Source: Pelomonas saccharophila_A (GTDB lineage Bacteria > Pseudomonadota > Gammaproteobacteria > Burkholderiales > Burkholderiaceae_C). From it: a DNA stretch of 64,000 nt. Positions 43,081 through 57,552 of this stretch are shown here, piece by piece. The DNA lies in the NCBI RefSeq assembly GCF_031458095.1, contig NZ_JAVDXU010000001.1, forward strand, positions 2,046,001 through 2,110,000, given 5' to 3'. The position numbers and the translations under genes were made by a program. How positions within the stretch are numbered: position 1 is the first letter of the stretch; each line of letters starts with the position of its first letter. The notes under the pieces are model-generated. The model worked only from the letters and a program-made list of their open reading frames with translations, did no database searches and was not told where the DNA came from.

Positions 43081-43623
43081 ATGCACGAGGACGACATCGA
43101 CGCACTGATCGCCCGCGTCAATGCCGGGGAGGCCGGCGCCCGGGACACCCTGTTCGCGACTGCCTACCCGGCGCTGCGGGAACTGGCCAGCGCCCGCCTG
43201 CGCGACAGCGGCGGCCATGCCGGCGGCCTGCAGACGACCCAGCTCGTGCACGAGAGCTATCTGCGCCTGGCCCGCAGCGCCCGGCTGCGGCCCGAGAACC
43301 GGCGCGAATTCTTCGCCTACGCGGCCCGCGTCATGCGCGAGTTCATCGTCGAGACCCTGCGCCGCCCGCGCGTCGGCGAGGCGCTGACGCTGGATACCCG
43401 CGCCGAGCTCGACCTGCCCTCCGATGCCGGCGAGGTGCTGCGCGTGCACGAAGCCCTGGCCGCCCTGCAGGCCGCCGAGCCGCGCCTGGCCCAGGTCGTC
43501 GAGATGCGCTACTTCGGCGGCTACACCGAGACCGAGATTGGCGAAGCCCTCGGCCTGACCGAGCGCACCGTCAGGCGCGACTGGGAGAAGGCGCGCCTGC
43601 TGCTGCTGGCCCTGCTCCGCTGA
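43081..43623 (+). CDS. ECF-type RNA polymerase sigma factor (TIGR02999-like)
   Basis: This 180-residue protein has sigma region 2 (about 20-90; LQTTQLVHESYLRLARS, RREFFAYAARVMREFIVE) and region 4 (about 125-178; RLAQVVEMRYFGGYTETEIGEALGLTERTVRRDWEKARLL is split by the turn of the helix-turn-helix). TTQLVHESYLRL is typical of the TIGR02999 group, which is often found next to Ser/Thr kinases and not anti-sigma factors. Here the kinase gene follows after 2 bp, implying phosphorylation control. No anti-sigma gene is present. Promoter targets are unknown. Confidence 0.9.
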   Translation: MHEDDIDALIARVNAGEAGARDTLFATAYPALRELASARLRDSGGHAGGLQTTQLVHESYLRLARSARLRPENRREFFAYAARVMREFIVETLRRPRVGEALTLDTRAELDLPSDAGEVLRVHEALAALQAAEPRLAQVVEMRYFGGYTETEIGEALGLTERTVRRDWEKARLLLLALLR

Positions 43624-43625
43624 CG

Positions 43626-46439
43626 ATGCCGCTCGACGTCGCCCTGCTGAACCGTCTCAGCACCCTGCTCGACGAGGCCCTGGACCTGGCCGAGGCGGAG
43701 CAGGCCGCCTGGCTGGCCCGCCAGCCCGAGGATCTGCGCGAAGAACTGGCCCGCATGCTGGCCGACCGGGCCCGCCTGGCCGACGGCGCCCTGGCCACCC
43801 TGCCGCGCGGGGCCGCGCCCGGCTCCGGAGCCCGGGCCGGCGAGCGCGTCGGCCCCTACCGCCTCATCGAGGAAATCGGCCAGGGTGGCATGGGCTCGGT
43901 CTGGCTGGCCGAGCGGGCCGACGGCGCCTACGAGCGCCGCGTCGCGCTGAAACTGCCACGGCGTGCCTGGAACGACGCCCTGGCCGCGCGGCTGGAGCGC
44001 GAGCAGCGCATCAGCGCGCGCCTGGAGCATGCCCATATCGCCCGCCTCTACGACGCCGGCCGCGACGCAGGCGGCCGCCCCTTCATCGCGATGGAATACG
44101 TCGCCGGCCAGCCCATCGACGTGCATGCGCGCAGCCTGGACCTGCGCGCCCGGCTGCAGCTGATGCAGCAGGTGCTGGGGGCCGTCGCCTATGCCCATGC
44201 CCAGGGCGTCATCCATCGCGACCTCAAGCCCAGCAATGTGCTGATCGCCGCCGACGGCACGCCGCGCCTGCTGGACTTCGGCATCGCCGAACTGCTGGGC
44301 GACGCGGCGGGCGACAGTGCCCACACGCCCAACCATGCCGCGCCGGAACAGATCGCCGGCGGCCGGGCCGACGCGCGCTCCGATGTCTACAGCCTGGGCG
44401 TGCTCCTGCATCAGTTGCTCACCGGGGCACTGCCCAGGGCCGGCGCGCCCCTGCGGCTGTCGAAAACCCTGACGCAGACGGCCCGAAACGAAGTGCAAGC
44501 CATGCTGTCGCGCGCCCTGCAGACCGATCCGGGCGCGCGCTACGGCAGCGCCGCCGAGTTCGCGGCCGACCTGCAGGCCCATCTGGAAGGCCGGCCCATC
44601 ATGGCCCTGCCCGACAACGGCTGGCGCGCCGTGGCCCGGCTGTTGCGCCGCAACCGCCCGCTGGCCTGGGGCAGCGGCATTGCGCTGCTGGCCCTGGCGG
44701 TCGGCGCCGGCGCGGCCTGGCATCAGGCCACGCTGGCCTGGGATGCCATCCACCGCGAGGAAGCGGCGCGCAGCCTGGTGGGCGACGTTGTACGCGCCAG
44801 CACGGGCGACCAGGCCGGCGGCGCTCAAGGCCTGTTCCAGCGCAGCACCGGATTGATCGAGCAACGCTTTGCCGAGCAGCCCCTGCAAAGGGCCGAGCTC
44901 TATGGCGCCGTGGGGGCCGTGCTGGGCCGCATGGGGGCGTTTCGCCTGGCTTCCGACATCGGCGCCCGCCAGGTCGATGCGCTGGTCGAAGGCGAGGCCG
45001 CGGCGCCCACACTGGCGCAGGCCCGCCTGGCCGTGGCGCGCACGCTGCTGGACGCGCGCGATCCGCTCGCCGCCGAGCAGCAGGCGCGCGCGGCGCTGCA
45101 GGCCCGGCCCGGTACGCCAGCGCGCATCCTGCTGGCACGGGCCCTGGTGCGGCGCCAGGCCGTGCCCCAGGCGCAGGCCGTCATGCAGGACATCGAGGCG
45201 CAGCAGCCCATCGGCATGGAGGGCGCGTGGCAGCTGTCGTTGCAGGCCCAGCTGTCCACGCTGGCCAACCGCCGCGACGAGGCCAACCGCCTGCACGAGC
45301 AGGCTGTGGCCCTGGCCCGGCAGCACGCCGGCGCCGCGCCGCTGGACCATGTCGCCATCGAGCTGGCCGCCGCCGAGGCGGCCATCCAGTCGCAGGATCG
45401 CCGGCTGTCGGACCTGCATTTGTCGCGCGCCCTGGCCGCCCTGCAGGAGCTGGGCGGTGAGCACCGCATCCGCGCCGCCCTCACGGCGGCGGCCTTTGCC
45501 GCCGCACGCTTCACCGCCTTCTTCCAGATCAGCGGCGAGGAGGCCCTGAAGACCATCCAGGACAGCCGCGCGCGCTTGAAGGACCTGTCGCAACGCGGCC
45601 AGCCGGTGGCCGGCGAGATCGATGCGCTGCTGGACCTCTACGAAGCCACCGCGCTGGCGCGCATGAATCGCAATGTCCAGGCCCAGGCCCTGCTGGCGCG
45701 CAGCCTGCCGACGCTGGAAGCCCTGGCGCGCACGCCGCCCGAGCGGCTGCGCCTGGGCCACACGGTGGGCGACGTCAACGAGGGCTTGGGGCGCTATGCC
45801 GAGGCTGACCACGGCTACCAGATGGCGCTGCAGGCCCGCATCGACGGCGGCATGGGCCAGAACCCCATGACGGCCTTCCAGTACAGCGCCGCCGCGGAGA
45901 ACCTGGCCAAGGGTGGCCAGCTCCAGGCTGCACTGGCGCTGCTGGACGCGGCACCGCGCTTCGAGGCCGCAAGGGGCGAGGCCACGCCTGACCCGCTGCG
46001 CTACAACCACATGATGGACAGCTCACGCGCCCGCATCCTGCTGGACGCCGGGCAGGCCGAGGCCGCGCTGAAGGCCCTGCCCGAGGCCTGGTTCAGGCCC
46101 GGCCCCGACCGCATCAGCCAGTATGACGCCCAGGTCGCTTTGGCCATACGCGGCGAAGCCCGCTGCGCCCTGCAGCAGTGGCGCGCCGGCGCGGCCGACC
46201 TGGAGCGCAGCCTGCAACTGGCCCGCAAGGTGCGCATCGACAGCGGCCCCGACGATCCCGCGCTCGGCCGGCTGCTGGCCGCCAGCGGGATTTGCCAGGC
46301 CGGCCTTGACGCCCATAGCACGGCACGGGCCCTGGCCCGCCAGGCGCGTGCCATCCTGGACTCACGGCCCGAGGCCGCGGCCTACTACCGCGCGCCGCTG
46401 CAGCAGCTCGAAGCCCGGCTCGGCGGCGCGGCCCGCTGA
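43626..46439 (+). CDS. Membrane Ser/Thr protein kinase with TPR-like C-terminus
   Basis: This 937-residue protein has an N-terminal helical region, a Hanks-type kinase domain (about 78-330) with all key motifs (GQGGMGSVW glycine loop, Lys in VALKLPR near 107, HRDLKPSN near 199, LDFGIAE, APEQ), a single membrane span (about 340-362; LAWGSGIALLALAVGAGA) and a long Ala/Leu-rich helical tail with TPR-like periodicity to the end. The tail would face the periplasm. It starts 2 bp after the ECF sigma stop. Known relatives in other proteobacteria phosphorylate their adjacent sigma factor, so it probably senses an envelope signal and activates the sigma factor; this is inferred. Confidence 0.9.
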   Translation: MPLDVALLNRLSTLLDEALDLAEAEQAAWLARQPEDLREELARMLADRARLADGALATLPRGAAPGSGARAGERVGPYRLIEEIGQGGMGSVWLAERADGAYERRVALKLPRRAWNDALAARLEREQRISARLEHAHIARLYDAGRDAGGRPFIAMEYVAGQPIDVHARSLDLRARLQLMQQVLGAVAYAHAQGVIHRDLKPSNVLIAADGTPRLLDFGIAELLGDAAGDSAHTPNHAAPEQIAGGRADARSDVYSLGVLLHQLLTGALPRAGAPLRLSKTLTQTARNEVQAMLSRALQTDPGARYGSAAEFAADLQAHLEGRPIMALPDNGWRAVARLLRRNRPLAWGSGIALLALAVGAGAAWHQATLAWDAIHREEAARSLVGDVVRASTGDQAGGAQGLFQRSTGLIEQRFAEQPLQRAELYGAVGAVLGRMGAFRLASDIGARQVDALVEGEAAAPTLAQARLAVARTLLDARDPLAAEQQARAALQARPGTPARILLARALVRRQAVPQAQAVMQDIEAQQPIGMEGAWQLSLQAQLSTLANRRDEANRLHEQAVALARQHAGAAPLDHVAIELAAAEAAIQSQDRRLSDLHLSRALAALQELGGEHRIRAALTAAAFAAARFTAFFQISGEEALKTIQDSRARLKDLSQRGQPVAGEIDALLDLYEATALARMNRNVQAQALLARSLPTLEALARTPPERLRLGHTVGDVNEGLGRYAEADHGYQMALQARIDGGMGQNPMTAFQYSAAAENLAKGGQLQAALALLDAAPRFEAARGEATPDPLRYNHMMDSSRARILLDAGQAEAALKALPEAWFRPGPDRISQYDAQVALAIRGEARCALQQWRAGAADLERSLQLARKVRIDSGPDDPALGRLLAASGICQAGLDAHSTARALARQARAILDSRPEAAAYYRAPLQQLEARLGGAAR

Positions 46440-46505
46440 CGCGGCATTGCGCCCCTTGCCCGGGCGGCGTAGGGTCACCGCTTTGCCGCTTCGGGGAGGA
46501 AGACC

Positions 46506-47705
46506 ATGCTCAAGCTCTGCGTCCTGCTGTTGTCGACCCTGCTGATGGCACCGGCGTACGCCGATGTCGTCAGCGATTGGGCTGAGGCCGCGCCCAAGGT
46601 GCTGCAGAAATCACCACGCGGCCAGGTGCAGCCGGCCACGCTGCTGACCGACCTGGCCATGTTCAATGCGCTGAACGCCATCACGCCGCGCTTCCAGCCC
46701 TACGGCCCGGCGCCGACGGCGGTGCCGGACGCCTCACCCGATGCGGCCGTCGCCTCTGCCGCGCGGACGGTGCTTGGCAGCGTGCCGGGGGCCGACCAGT
46801 CCCTGCTCGACAAGACCTACGAGGCCTCGCTGAAGGCCGCCACCGACGCCGCGGCGCGGGCCAAGGGCGTGGCTCTGGGCAAGCGCGTGGCGCTGGCGCT
46901 GCTGGCCCTGCGCGCCGACGACAGCCATGCCCGCGTCGAGCCGCCCAAGGTCGAGCCGGCGCCGGGCATCCATGTGCTGACGCCGGAATACAAGCAGGAG
47001 TCGGGCGTCGGCCTGGCCCGACTCAAGCCCTTCGGCATCAAGGACGTGAGCGCCTACGACCCTGGCCCGCCGCCGGCCGTCGGCAGCGCCGTCGCCCAGC
47101 GCGACCTGGTCGAGGTCAAGGCAGTGGGCGGGCGCGTCAGCAGCCAGCGCAGTGGCGAGCAATCGGTCATCGCACTGTTCTGGAATTCCGGCGAGGGCGA
47201 AGACGCCGTGGGCATGCTCAAGACGCTGGCCGAGGCCAACCAGGCCACGCCGCTGGAGTTCGCCCGCATGCTGGCGTTGATGGACATGGCCGACCTGGAT
47301 TCGCGCATTGTCTATGTCGGCCTGAAGACCAAGTACCGCCACTGGCGGCCTTACAACGCGCTGCGCGGCAGCTTCGCCGATGCCAGGCTGCGCGATGCTG
47401 GCTGGGAGCCTCTCATCCACACGCCGCCCAACAGCGACTACCCGTCGGGCGGCGCTGTCGGCGGTGGCAATCTGCAGACGCTGCTGAAGGCCTTCCGCGG
47501 CGACAGCCAGGCGCCGCTCGTCTGGGTCAATTCGGCCCTGTCGATGACGCGCAGCTGGCCCACGCCCGAGGCCATGGGCCAGGAGCTGGCCAACTCGCGC
47601 GTCTGGAGCGGCGTGCATTTCCGCAACTCCGTCGACGTCGGCTACCGCCTGGGCCAGAAGGTGGCCGAGGAAATCCTCGCGACGCAGCTGCGTCCCCTGC
47701 CCTGA
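46506..47705 (+). CDS. Vanadium haloperoxidase/PAP2-like exported protein with altered active site
   Basis: This 399-residue protein has a signal peptide (1-19, ending PAYADVV) and the vanadate/phosphate-binding signature in three parts: Lys-x6-Arg-Pro in KTKYRHWRPYNALR (near 280), PSG-x near 316, and SRVWSGVHFRNSVD near 370. The second motif reads PSGG where the family has PSGH, so the catalytic acid-base histidine is absent, while the other anion-binding residues and the last histidine remain. It may be a non-halogenating or inactive relative, or a phosphatase-fold binding protein. GGAGGAAGA precedes the ATG. It converges with the S9 peptidase gene, leaving 7 bp between the stops. Confidence 0.8.
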   Translation: MLKLCVLLLSTLLMAPAYADVVSDWAEAAPKVLQKSPRGQVQPATLLTDLAMFNALNAITPRFQPYGPAPTAVPDASPDAAVASAARTVLGSVPGADQSLLDKTYEASLKAATDAAARAKGVALGKRVALALLALRADDSHARVEPPKVEPAPGIHVLTPEYKQESGVGLARLKPFGIKDVSAYDPGPPPAVGSAVAQRDLVEVKAVGGRVSSQRSGEQSVIALFWNSGEGEDAVGMLKTLAEANQATPLEFARMLALMDMADLDSRIVYVGLKTKYRHWRPYNALRGSFADARLRDAGWEPLIHTPPNSDYPSGGAVGGGNLQTLLKAFRGDSQAPLVWVNSALSMTRSWPTPEAMGQELANSRVWSGVHFRNSVDVGYRLGQKVAEEILATQLRPLP

Positions 47706-47712
47706 GCTTGGC

Positions 47713-50460
47713 TCAGGGCGTGGCGCGCCCCAGGTTGCGCAGCCAGAAGGCCTCGTACTTGCGGTGCCAGCCGGCCGGCTTGACGACGCCACCCATGGCA
47801 TGCACGCCGTCCGGGTCGAGGTAGAGCTCGACCAGGGCGTCCTTGCCTGAGTCCAGCAGCTCGCGGTAGACGTTGACGGTGTCCTGGTAGAGCACGTTCG
47901 GGTCCTGCATGCCGTGCACCAGCAGCAGCGGATGCTTGAGCCCTTTGGCCAGCGGCAGCAGCGAGTATTTGCGCAGCACGGGCTTGGTCCGGTCGGTGGC
48001 CTTGCCGATGGTGCGGCCGCTGTACCAGCTGTTGTAGTTCTCCCATTCCGTCGGGCCGGCACCGGCGATGCCAGCGGCGAAGACATCGGGCCGCGTGTAC
48101 ATGGTGTACTGGGTCTGGAAGCCGCCGAAGCTCCAGCCATTCAGGCCGATGCGGCGGGCGTCGACGCCATATTGCGCGGGCAGCAGCTTGGCCAGGTCTT
48201 CCAGGTCCTCGGCCTGGGGTTCGCCGGCGCGCTCCCAGTTGGCGTCGGAGAACTTGCGGCCGTAATTGCTGTGGCCGCGCGGATCCACGGCGACGGTCAC
48301 GTAGCCGTATTTGGCGGCCATGTACTGGCCGAACAGATAGGCGGTGTTCTGGAAGCTGTCGACCTCGACGATGTGGCGGTCATTCAGCGGACCGCCATAG
48401 ACGTAGACGACGGCCGGGCGCTTGTCGCCGGCCTTCCAGCCGGCGGGCTTGAAGACATAGGCCTCGATGCGGTCGCCGTGGCGGTTGGTGAAGTTGAAGC
48501 GCTCCGGCTGCAGCAGCTTGAGCTGGGCCCAGGCCTTGTCGGTGCTGTCGGTCAGCGTGCGCGGCGCGGTCTTGGCGTCGGTGGCCAGCAGCTTGAGCTC
48601 GGGGCGCTGGGCCCAGTTGCCGGCGTTGGCGGCCACCCAGCGGCCATCCTCGGACGCCGCCGCGGCGCGGTGGAATTCGCCCGCCGTGCCCAGGGCCTGC
48701 GTCGCGCCGCTGGCCATGTCGACGCGCAGCACATTCATGGCCGCCGTGTCGCCCTGGTTGGCCAGCACGAACAGGGCCTTGCTGTCGGCGGTGAAGCCGA
48801 TGATCTGATGGGCCTCGAACTCCCCCTTGACCAGCGGGCGCAGGGCCTTGGTCGCCACGTCGATGGCATAGGGCTGGCGCCAGCCGGCTTCGTCCAGGGC
48901 CAGCACCAGGGTCTTGGCATCGGGCGTGAAGCGCGGCTTGATGACGTTGACGACCTCGTGGCCGACTTCGCCGCGGCGCTCCAGCACCATCTCGGGCTTG
49001 GCGCTTTCGTCGGCGCAGGCCGCTGGGCCGCTCCCGAGGCCTGCAGCGCCCCCTTGGGGGGCAACCGGCGTACTCGCAGGTCGGGGGCAGGTAGCGCCGA
49101 TGTAGACGCGCAGCAGTTCCTTGTCGCGCTCCCAGGTCGTGAAGGCATAGCGGCTGCCGTCCCGCGCCCAGGCCACGTCGCTCATCTCGAACCAGACGTC
49201 GCCACCGGCGTTCGTGAACACCGGCTCGGCCTGCTTGCGCGGCGCCTCGCCGGGTGCAGCCACCTGGCGGATGTAGAGGGCCAGCGGTTTCTCGCTGCGC
49301 TTGTCGTCGGACACCTCGCGGTTGACCTTCTTGGCCGTGGCCCAGCGCTCGCTGTAATTCATGATCTCGACCTGGCGGCCGGGCGGGGCCGGCTTGTCGT
49401 CGGCCGTCTTCAGTGGTGCCTTGGCCAGCAGGGCCATCCAGCGGCCGTCTTCGCTGATGGCGGTCTGGTCAATCTTGTACTTCTTCTGCTGCTCGTCATC
49501 GCCGTGGATGAGTTCGCGGTTGACGACCTGGACGCCGGGCTGCTTGAGGCTGGTGCGCAGCACGCGCGTCTCGTCGGTGTAGAGCACGCCGCTGTCGTCG
49601 CCCGTGTAGGCCACAAGGCGCAATTCGCGCTGGGTGGCCACCAGCGGCGTGACGGCGGGCAGCTTGTCGTCGGCCTTCCAGCGGTAGAGGCCGCCGCGGT
49701 ACTGGAAGACCAGCTCGTCGGCCTTGTGCGCCCAGACGAACTGGGCCGGGCCGGGGTAGAGGTCGCTGGGCTTGAGCTTGTCGCGGGCCAGCTTCTTCTT
49801 CAGCTCGTCGCGCAGCTCCCAGACTTCCTTCTCCTTGTCGTCCTTCTTGTCAGGCGACGAGGCGGCGGATGCCGGTGCCGCCACGGGCACGGGCTTGCCG
49901 GCGCGCTTGGCAGCCAGGGCGGCCATGGCCTGCTTCTCGGCCTCGGCCTCGGCCTTGTCGGCGGCCTTCTGGGCCTCGTCCTTGGCCTTCTTCTCGGCCA
50001 GTTCCTTCTTCAGGACGGCGAGCTGGGCGTTCTCCCATTGCGACAGGTCGACCTTTTCGCCCCTGAGGTAGGCCTGCTGCGCGACCTCACGAGCCTGGCG
50101 CTCGGCGTATTCGGTGTTGCGCTGCCTGAGCTTCCTGTCGAAGCGCTCCATGTCTTCGGGCGACTCGAAGGCCGCCATGACCTGGGGCGAGGTGATGCGC
50201 TGGGTCTTACCGGTCTTGGTGTCATGCACCCAGAGATCGGTGCCGGGCTCGCCAAAGGGGCTCCACAGATAGGCCAGATAGCGGCCGCTGCGGCTGAAGG
50301 CGGCGTCCTTGGCGTTCTCGCCGCGATAGGGCTCGGCGCGGAAGATCTGCTCGAGGGAGGCGACAGTGGCGGGCGCGGTCTGGGCCTGCAGGGGGGCTGC
50401 GGCCGACAGGGTCAGGGCAAGGGCCAGGCTGCCAAGCGCAGCGAAGGTCACGGGCTTCAA
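47713..50460 (-). CDS. S9 family prolyl oligopeptidase-type peptidase (TTG start)
   Basis: This is a 915-residue exported serine peptidase. The start is a TTG at 50458-50460, because AGGAG lies six bases before it and the product begins with a clean signal peptide (KPVTFAALGSLALALTLSAA, cleaved after PLQAQ); no ATG is available in a sensible place. A beta-propeller region follows, containing a charged Lys/Ala coiled-coil insert (about 145-225), then the alpha/beta hydrolase domain with Ser in GWSFGGFQT (near 778), Asp in HGMQDPNVLY and His in DGVHAMGG. Residues about 454-483 (Pro/Gly/Ala-rich) are encoded by an intergenic-repeat-like sequence inserted in frame. It probably degrades peptides in the periplasm. 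Confidence 0.9.
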   Translation of the reverse strand: MKPVTFAALGSLALALTLSAAAPLQAQTAPATVASLEQIFRAEPYRGENAKDAAFSRSGRYLAYLWSPFGEPGTDLWVHDTKTGKTQRITSPQVMAAFESPEDMERFDRKLRQRNTEYAERQAREVAQQAYLRGEKVDLSQWENAQLAVLKKELAEKKAKDEAQKAADKAEAEAEKQAMAALAAKRAGKPVPVAAPASAASSPDKKDDKEKEVWELRDELKKKLARDKLKPSDLYPGPAQFVWAHKADELVFQYRGGLYRWKADDKLPAVTPLVATQRELRLVAYTGDDSGVLYTDETRVLRTSLKQPGVQVVNRELIHGDDEQQKKYKIDQTAISEDGRWMALLAKAPLKTADDKPAPPGRQVEIMNYSERWATAKKVNREVSDDKRSEKPLALYIRQVAAPGEAPRKQAEPVFTNAGGDVWFEMSDVAWARDGSRYAFTTWERDKELLRVYIGATCPRPASTPVAPQGGAAGLGSGPAACADESAKPEMVLERRGEVGHEVVNVIKPRFTPDAKTLVLALDEAGWRQPYAIDVATKALRPLVKGEFEAHQIIGFTADSKALFVLANQGDTAAMNVLRVDMASGATQALGTAGEFHRAAAASEDGRWVAANAGNWAQRPELKLLATDAKTAPRTLTDSTDKAWAQLKLLQPERFNFTNRHGDRIEAYVFKPAGWKAGDKRPAVVYVYGGPLNDRHIVEVDSFQNTAYLFGQYMAAKYGYVTVAVDPRGHSNYGRKFSDANWERAGEPQAEDLEDLAKLLPAQYGVDARRIGLNGWSFGGFQTQYTMYTRPDVFAAGIAGAGPTEWENYNSWYSGRTIGKATDRTKPVLRKYSLLPLAKGLKHPLLLVHGMQDPNVLYQDTVNVYRELLDSGKDALVELYLDPDGVHAMGGVVKPAGWHRKYEAFWLRNLGRATP
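49011..49098 (-). repeat. Repeat-like hairpin sequence inserted in frame in the S9 peptidase gene
   Basis: This segment holds a GCCCCC/GGGGGC hairpin and flanking GGCCTGCAG and GAGCGGCC boxes, like elements common between genes in Burkholderiales. It encodes a Pro/Gly/Ala-rich stretch with two cysteines that breaks the propeller blade sequence between VYIGA and ESAKPEMVLERRG. It is distinct from the 3'-end repeat family described elsewhere in the window. Boundaries are approximate. Confidence 0.55.
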
Positions 50461-50533
50461 GGGGGTCTCCTGAATTGGCCCCCTAGGGTTAGGGGCGACG
50501 GATTTTAGGAAACCCCGGCGCCCGGCCCATTCG

Positions 50534-50926
50534 TCACGGCGCCGAGACGGCGGACGGCGGCGTGGAATGCCTGGATTTCCGCCACAAAGCCACGCCCACA
50601 TGAATGGCGAGGCCGAAGACCAACAGCACCAGGGCGCCCAGCACCCAGACCACCCAGGCCAGCACGGTGACGCCGCCCGACAGCGATGGCAACGCATTGA
50701 CCAGGCCCTGCAACTGCGGCGACAGGGTTTCGACCGTCGACACCAGCCAATCCGCCAGCGCCGTCGGCAGCCAATCCCTCAGCGAGTCCGGCAGGTTCCA
50801 GCCTCCGGAGCTGACGCTGCCGGCATGGGCCAGCAGGCCGGCGAGAAACGACTGCACGGCCCACACCAGGCTTGACCACAGGGCCAGCAGCAGCAAGACC
50901 AGCACCCAGCCCACCACATACGCCAT
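50534..50926 (-). CDS. Small two-span membrane protein, unknown function
   Basis: This 130-residue protein has an N-terminal hydrophobic helix (about 2-35; YVVGWVLVLLLLALWSSLVW), an amphipathic middle with Trp/Leu repeats (LRDWLPTALADWLVSTVE) and a second span (about 85-112; VLAWVVWVLGALVLLVFGL), ending in a basic Pro-rich tail. GGAGG five bases upstream fixes the ATG at 50926 over a GTG one codon earlier. I do not recognise the family. It lies 102 bp downstream of uvrA on the same strand and 73 bp upstream of the S9 peptidase start; no functional link is evident. Confidence 0.75.
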   Translation of the reverse strand: MAYVVGWVLVLLLLALWSSLVWAVQSFLAGLLAHAGSVSSGGWNLPDSLRDWLPTALADWLVSTVETLSPQLQGLVNALPSLSGGVTVLAWVVWVLGALVLLVFGLAIHVGVALWRKSRHSTPPSAVSAP

Positions 50927-51028
50927 CACGACCTCCAGTCCATTGATCGCCGCAGTGTGCTCAGGCGGGCCGACGAAAGAAACATGGCCCGGGCGCAGCC
51001 GAGCTTCCGTAAAACCGAAGCCGGTCGC

Positions 51029-56656
<5,628 letters not shown>

Positions 56657-56874
56657 GGCGGGGGGCAAAACGACAAAGGCGAGCAGTGTAGGGACGCCCA
56701 TTGACGAAAACTGTCAGCACTCGAAGCCGACCAGCGGTCGATTCGGGCGACATCAGCGGCCCAAGTCGCACCGGATTCGTGGGGCAAGCGGTTGCGCAGC
56801 GGCGCTGGCTGAGGCAACAATGGCTCACGGCCCCTCGGGGTCTCATAAGAACAAGCTGACACAAGGACATGGGG

Positions 56875-57387
56875 ATGGACAAGTCGAGGTTGCCCGAGCC
56901 AGCACAGACGCTGGTTCCTTTCTGGCTCAACGCCACCACCGAGGGTGCGGGCGTTGACGCGCCGGAGCCCGACGACGACGGCTCTGCCAAGAGCCAGCGC
57001 CAAGCCCAGGTCCTGCTTGTCGAAGACAACCACATCAACCAGGTCGTCGCGCTGGAATTCCTGGCCCTGATGGGCGTTCAGGCCCGCCTGGCCAAGAACG
57101 GCCTGGAAGCCCTGAGCGCCTGCGCCGAAACCGCCCCCGACCTCGTGCTGATGGATATCCAGATGCCCGGCATGGACGGCCTGGAATGCGCGCGCCGCAT
57201 CCGCGCCCAGCAGCGCGAAGGCAAGCTGCCCAATTTCCCCATCCTGGCGCTGACCGCCCATGCCCTGGACGCCGACGTGGCGGCCAGCCTCGAGGCCGGC
57301 ATGGACGAGCACCTGACCAAGCCGCTGGACTTCGTCGCCCTGCGTACCAGGCTGCAGCGCTGGTTGAAATTGCCGATGGCAAATTGA
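56875..57387 (+). CDS. Stand-alone response regulator receiver protein
   Basis: This 170-residue protein has a poorly conserved 45-residue N-terminus followed by a receiver domain like those at the C-terminus of hybrid kinases: VLLVEDNHINQVVALEFL, phospho-Asp in LVLMDIQMPGMDG and Lys in LTKPLD. There is no output domain. AAGGA at 56863-56867 fits the ATG at 56875; the ATG six bases earlier is too close to it. No kinase adjoins it, and it is divergent from uvrA. It could be a shared phospho-sink or a remnant of a hybrid kinase; its partner is unknown. A hairpin repeat begins directly after its stop. Confidence 0.88.
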   Translation: MDKSRLPEPAQTLVPFWLNATTEGAGVDAPEPDDDGSAKSQRQAQVLLVEDNHINQVVALEFLALMGVQARLAKNGLEALSACAETAPDLVLMDIQMPGMDGLECARRIRAQQREGKLPNFPILALTAHALDADVAASLEAGMDEHLTKPLDFVALRTRLQRWLKLPMAN

Positions 57388-57546
57388 CCCCTCGCCCGGC
57401 CTCGCGCCGCTGAACGCGGGCGAGTCCAGTCGGTCCCCCGAGGGGACGGCGATGCTTGCGGCATTGAGCCGCAAGCACATCGCCTGAGGCGGGCCGGCTA
57501 GGGGCGGCCCGTCGCTCGGCCCGGCTTGCCGGATCGACCGGCAAGC
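57388..57546 (+). repeat. 3'-end hairpin repeat, copy 5
   Basis: The element begins directly after the receiver gene's TGA with CCCCTCGCCC, then the GCTGAACGC box, the CGAGGGG arm pairing with CCCCTCG, the 37-nt core hairpin at 57448-57484, GGCCGGCTAGGGG and CGCTCGGCCCG. It adds a second hairpin at 57524-57546 whose stem (GCTTGCCGG/CCGGCAAGC) equals the core stem of copy 4. It lies between convergent genes and ends 6 bp before the opposite stop. Confidence 0.85.
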
Positions 57547-57552
57547 GGCAAT

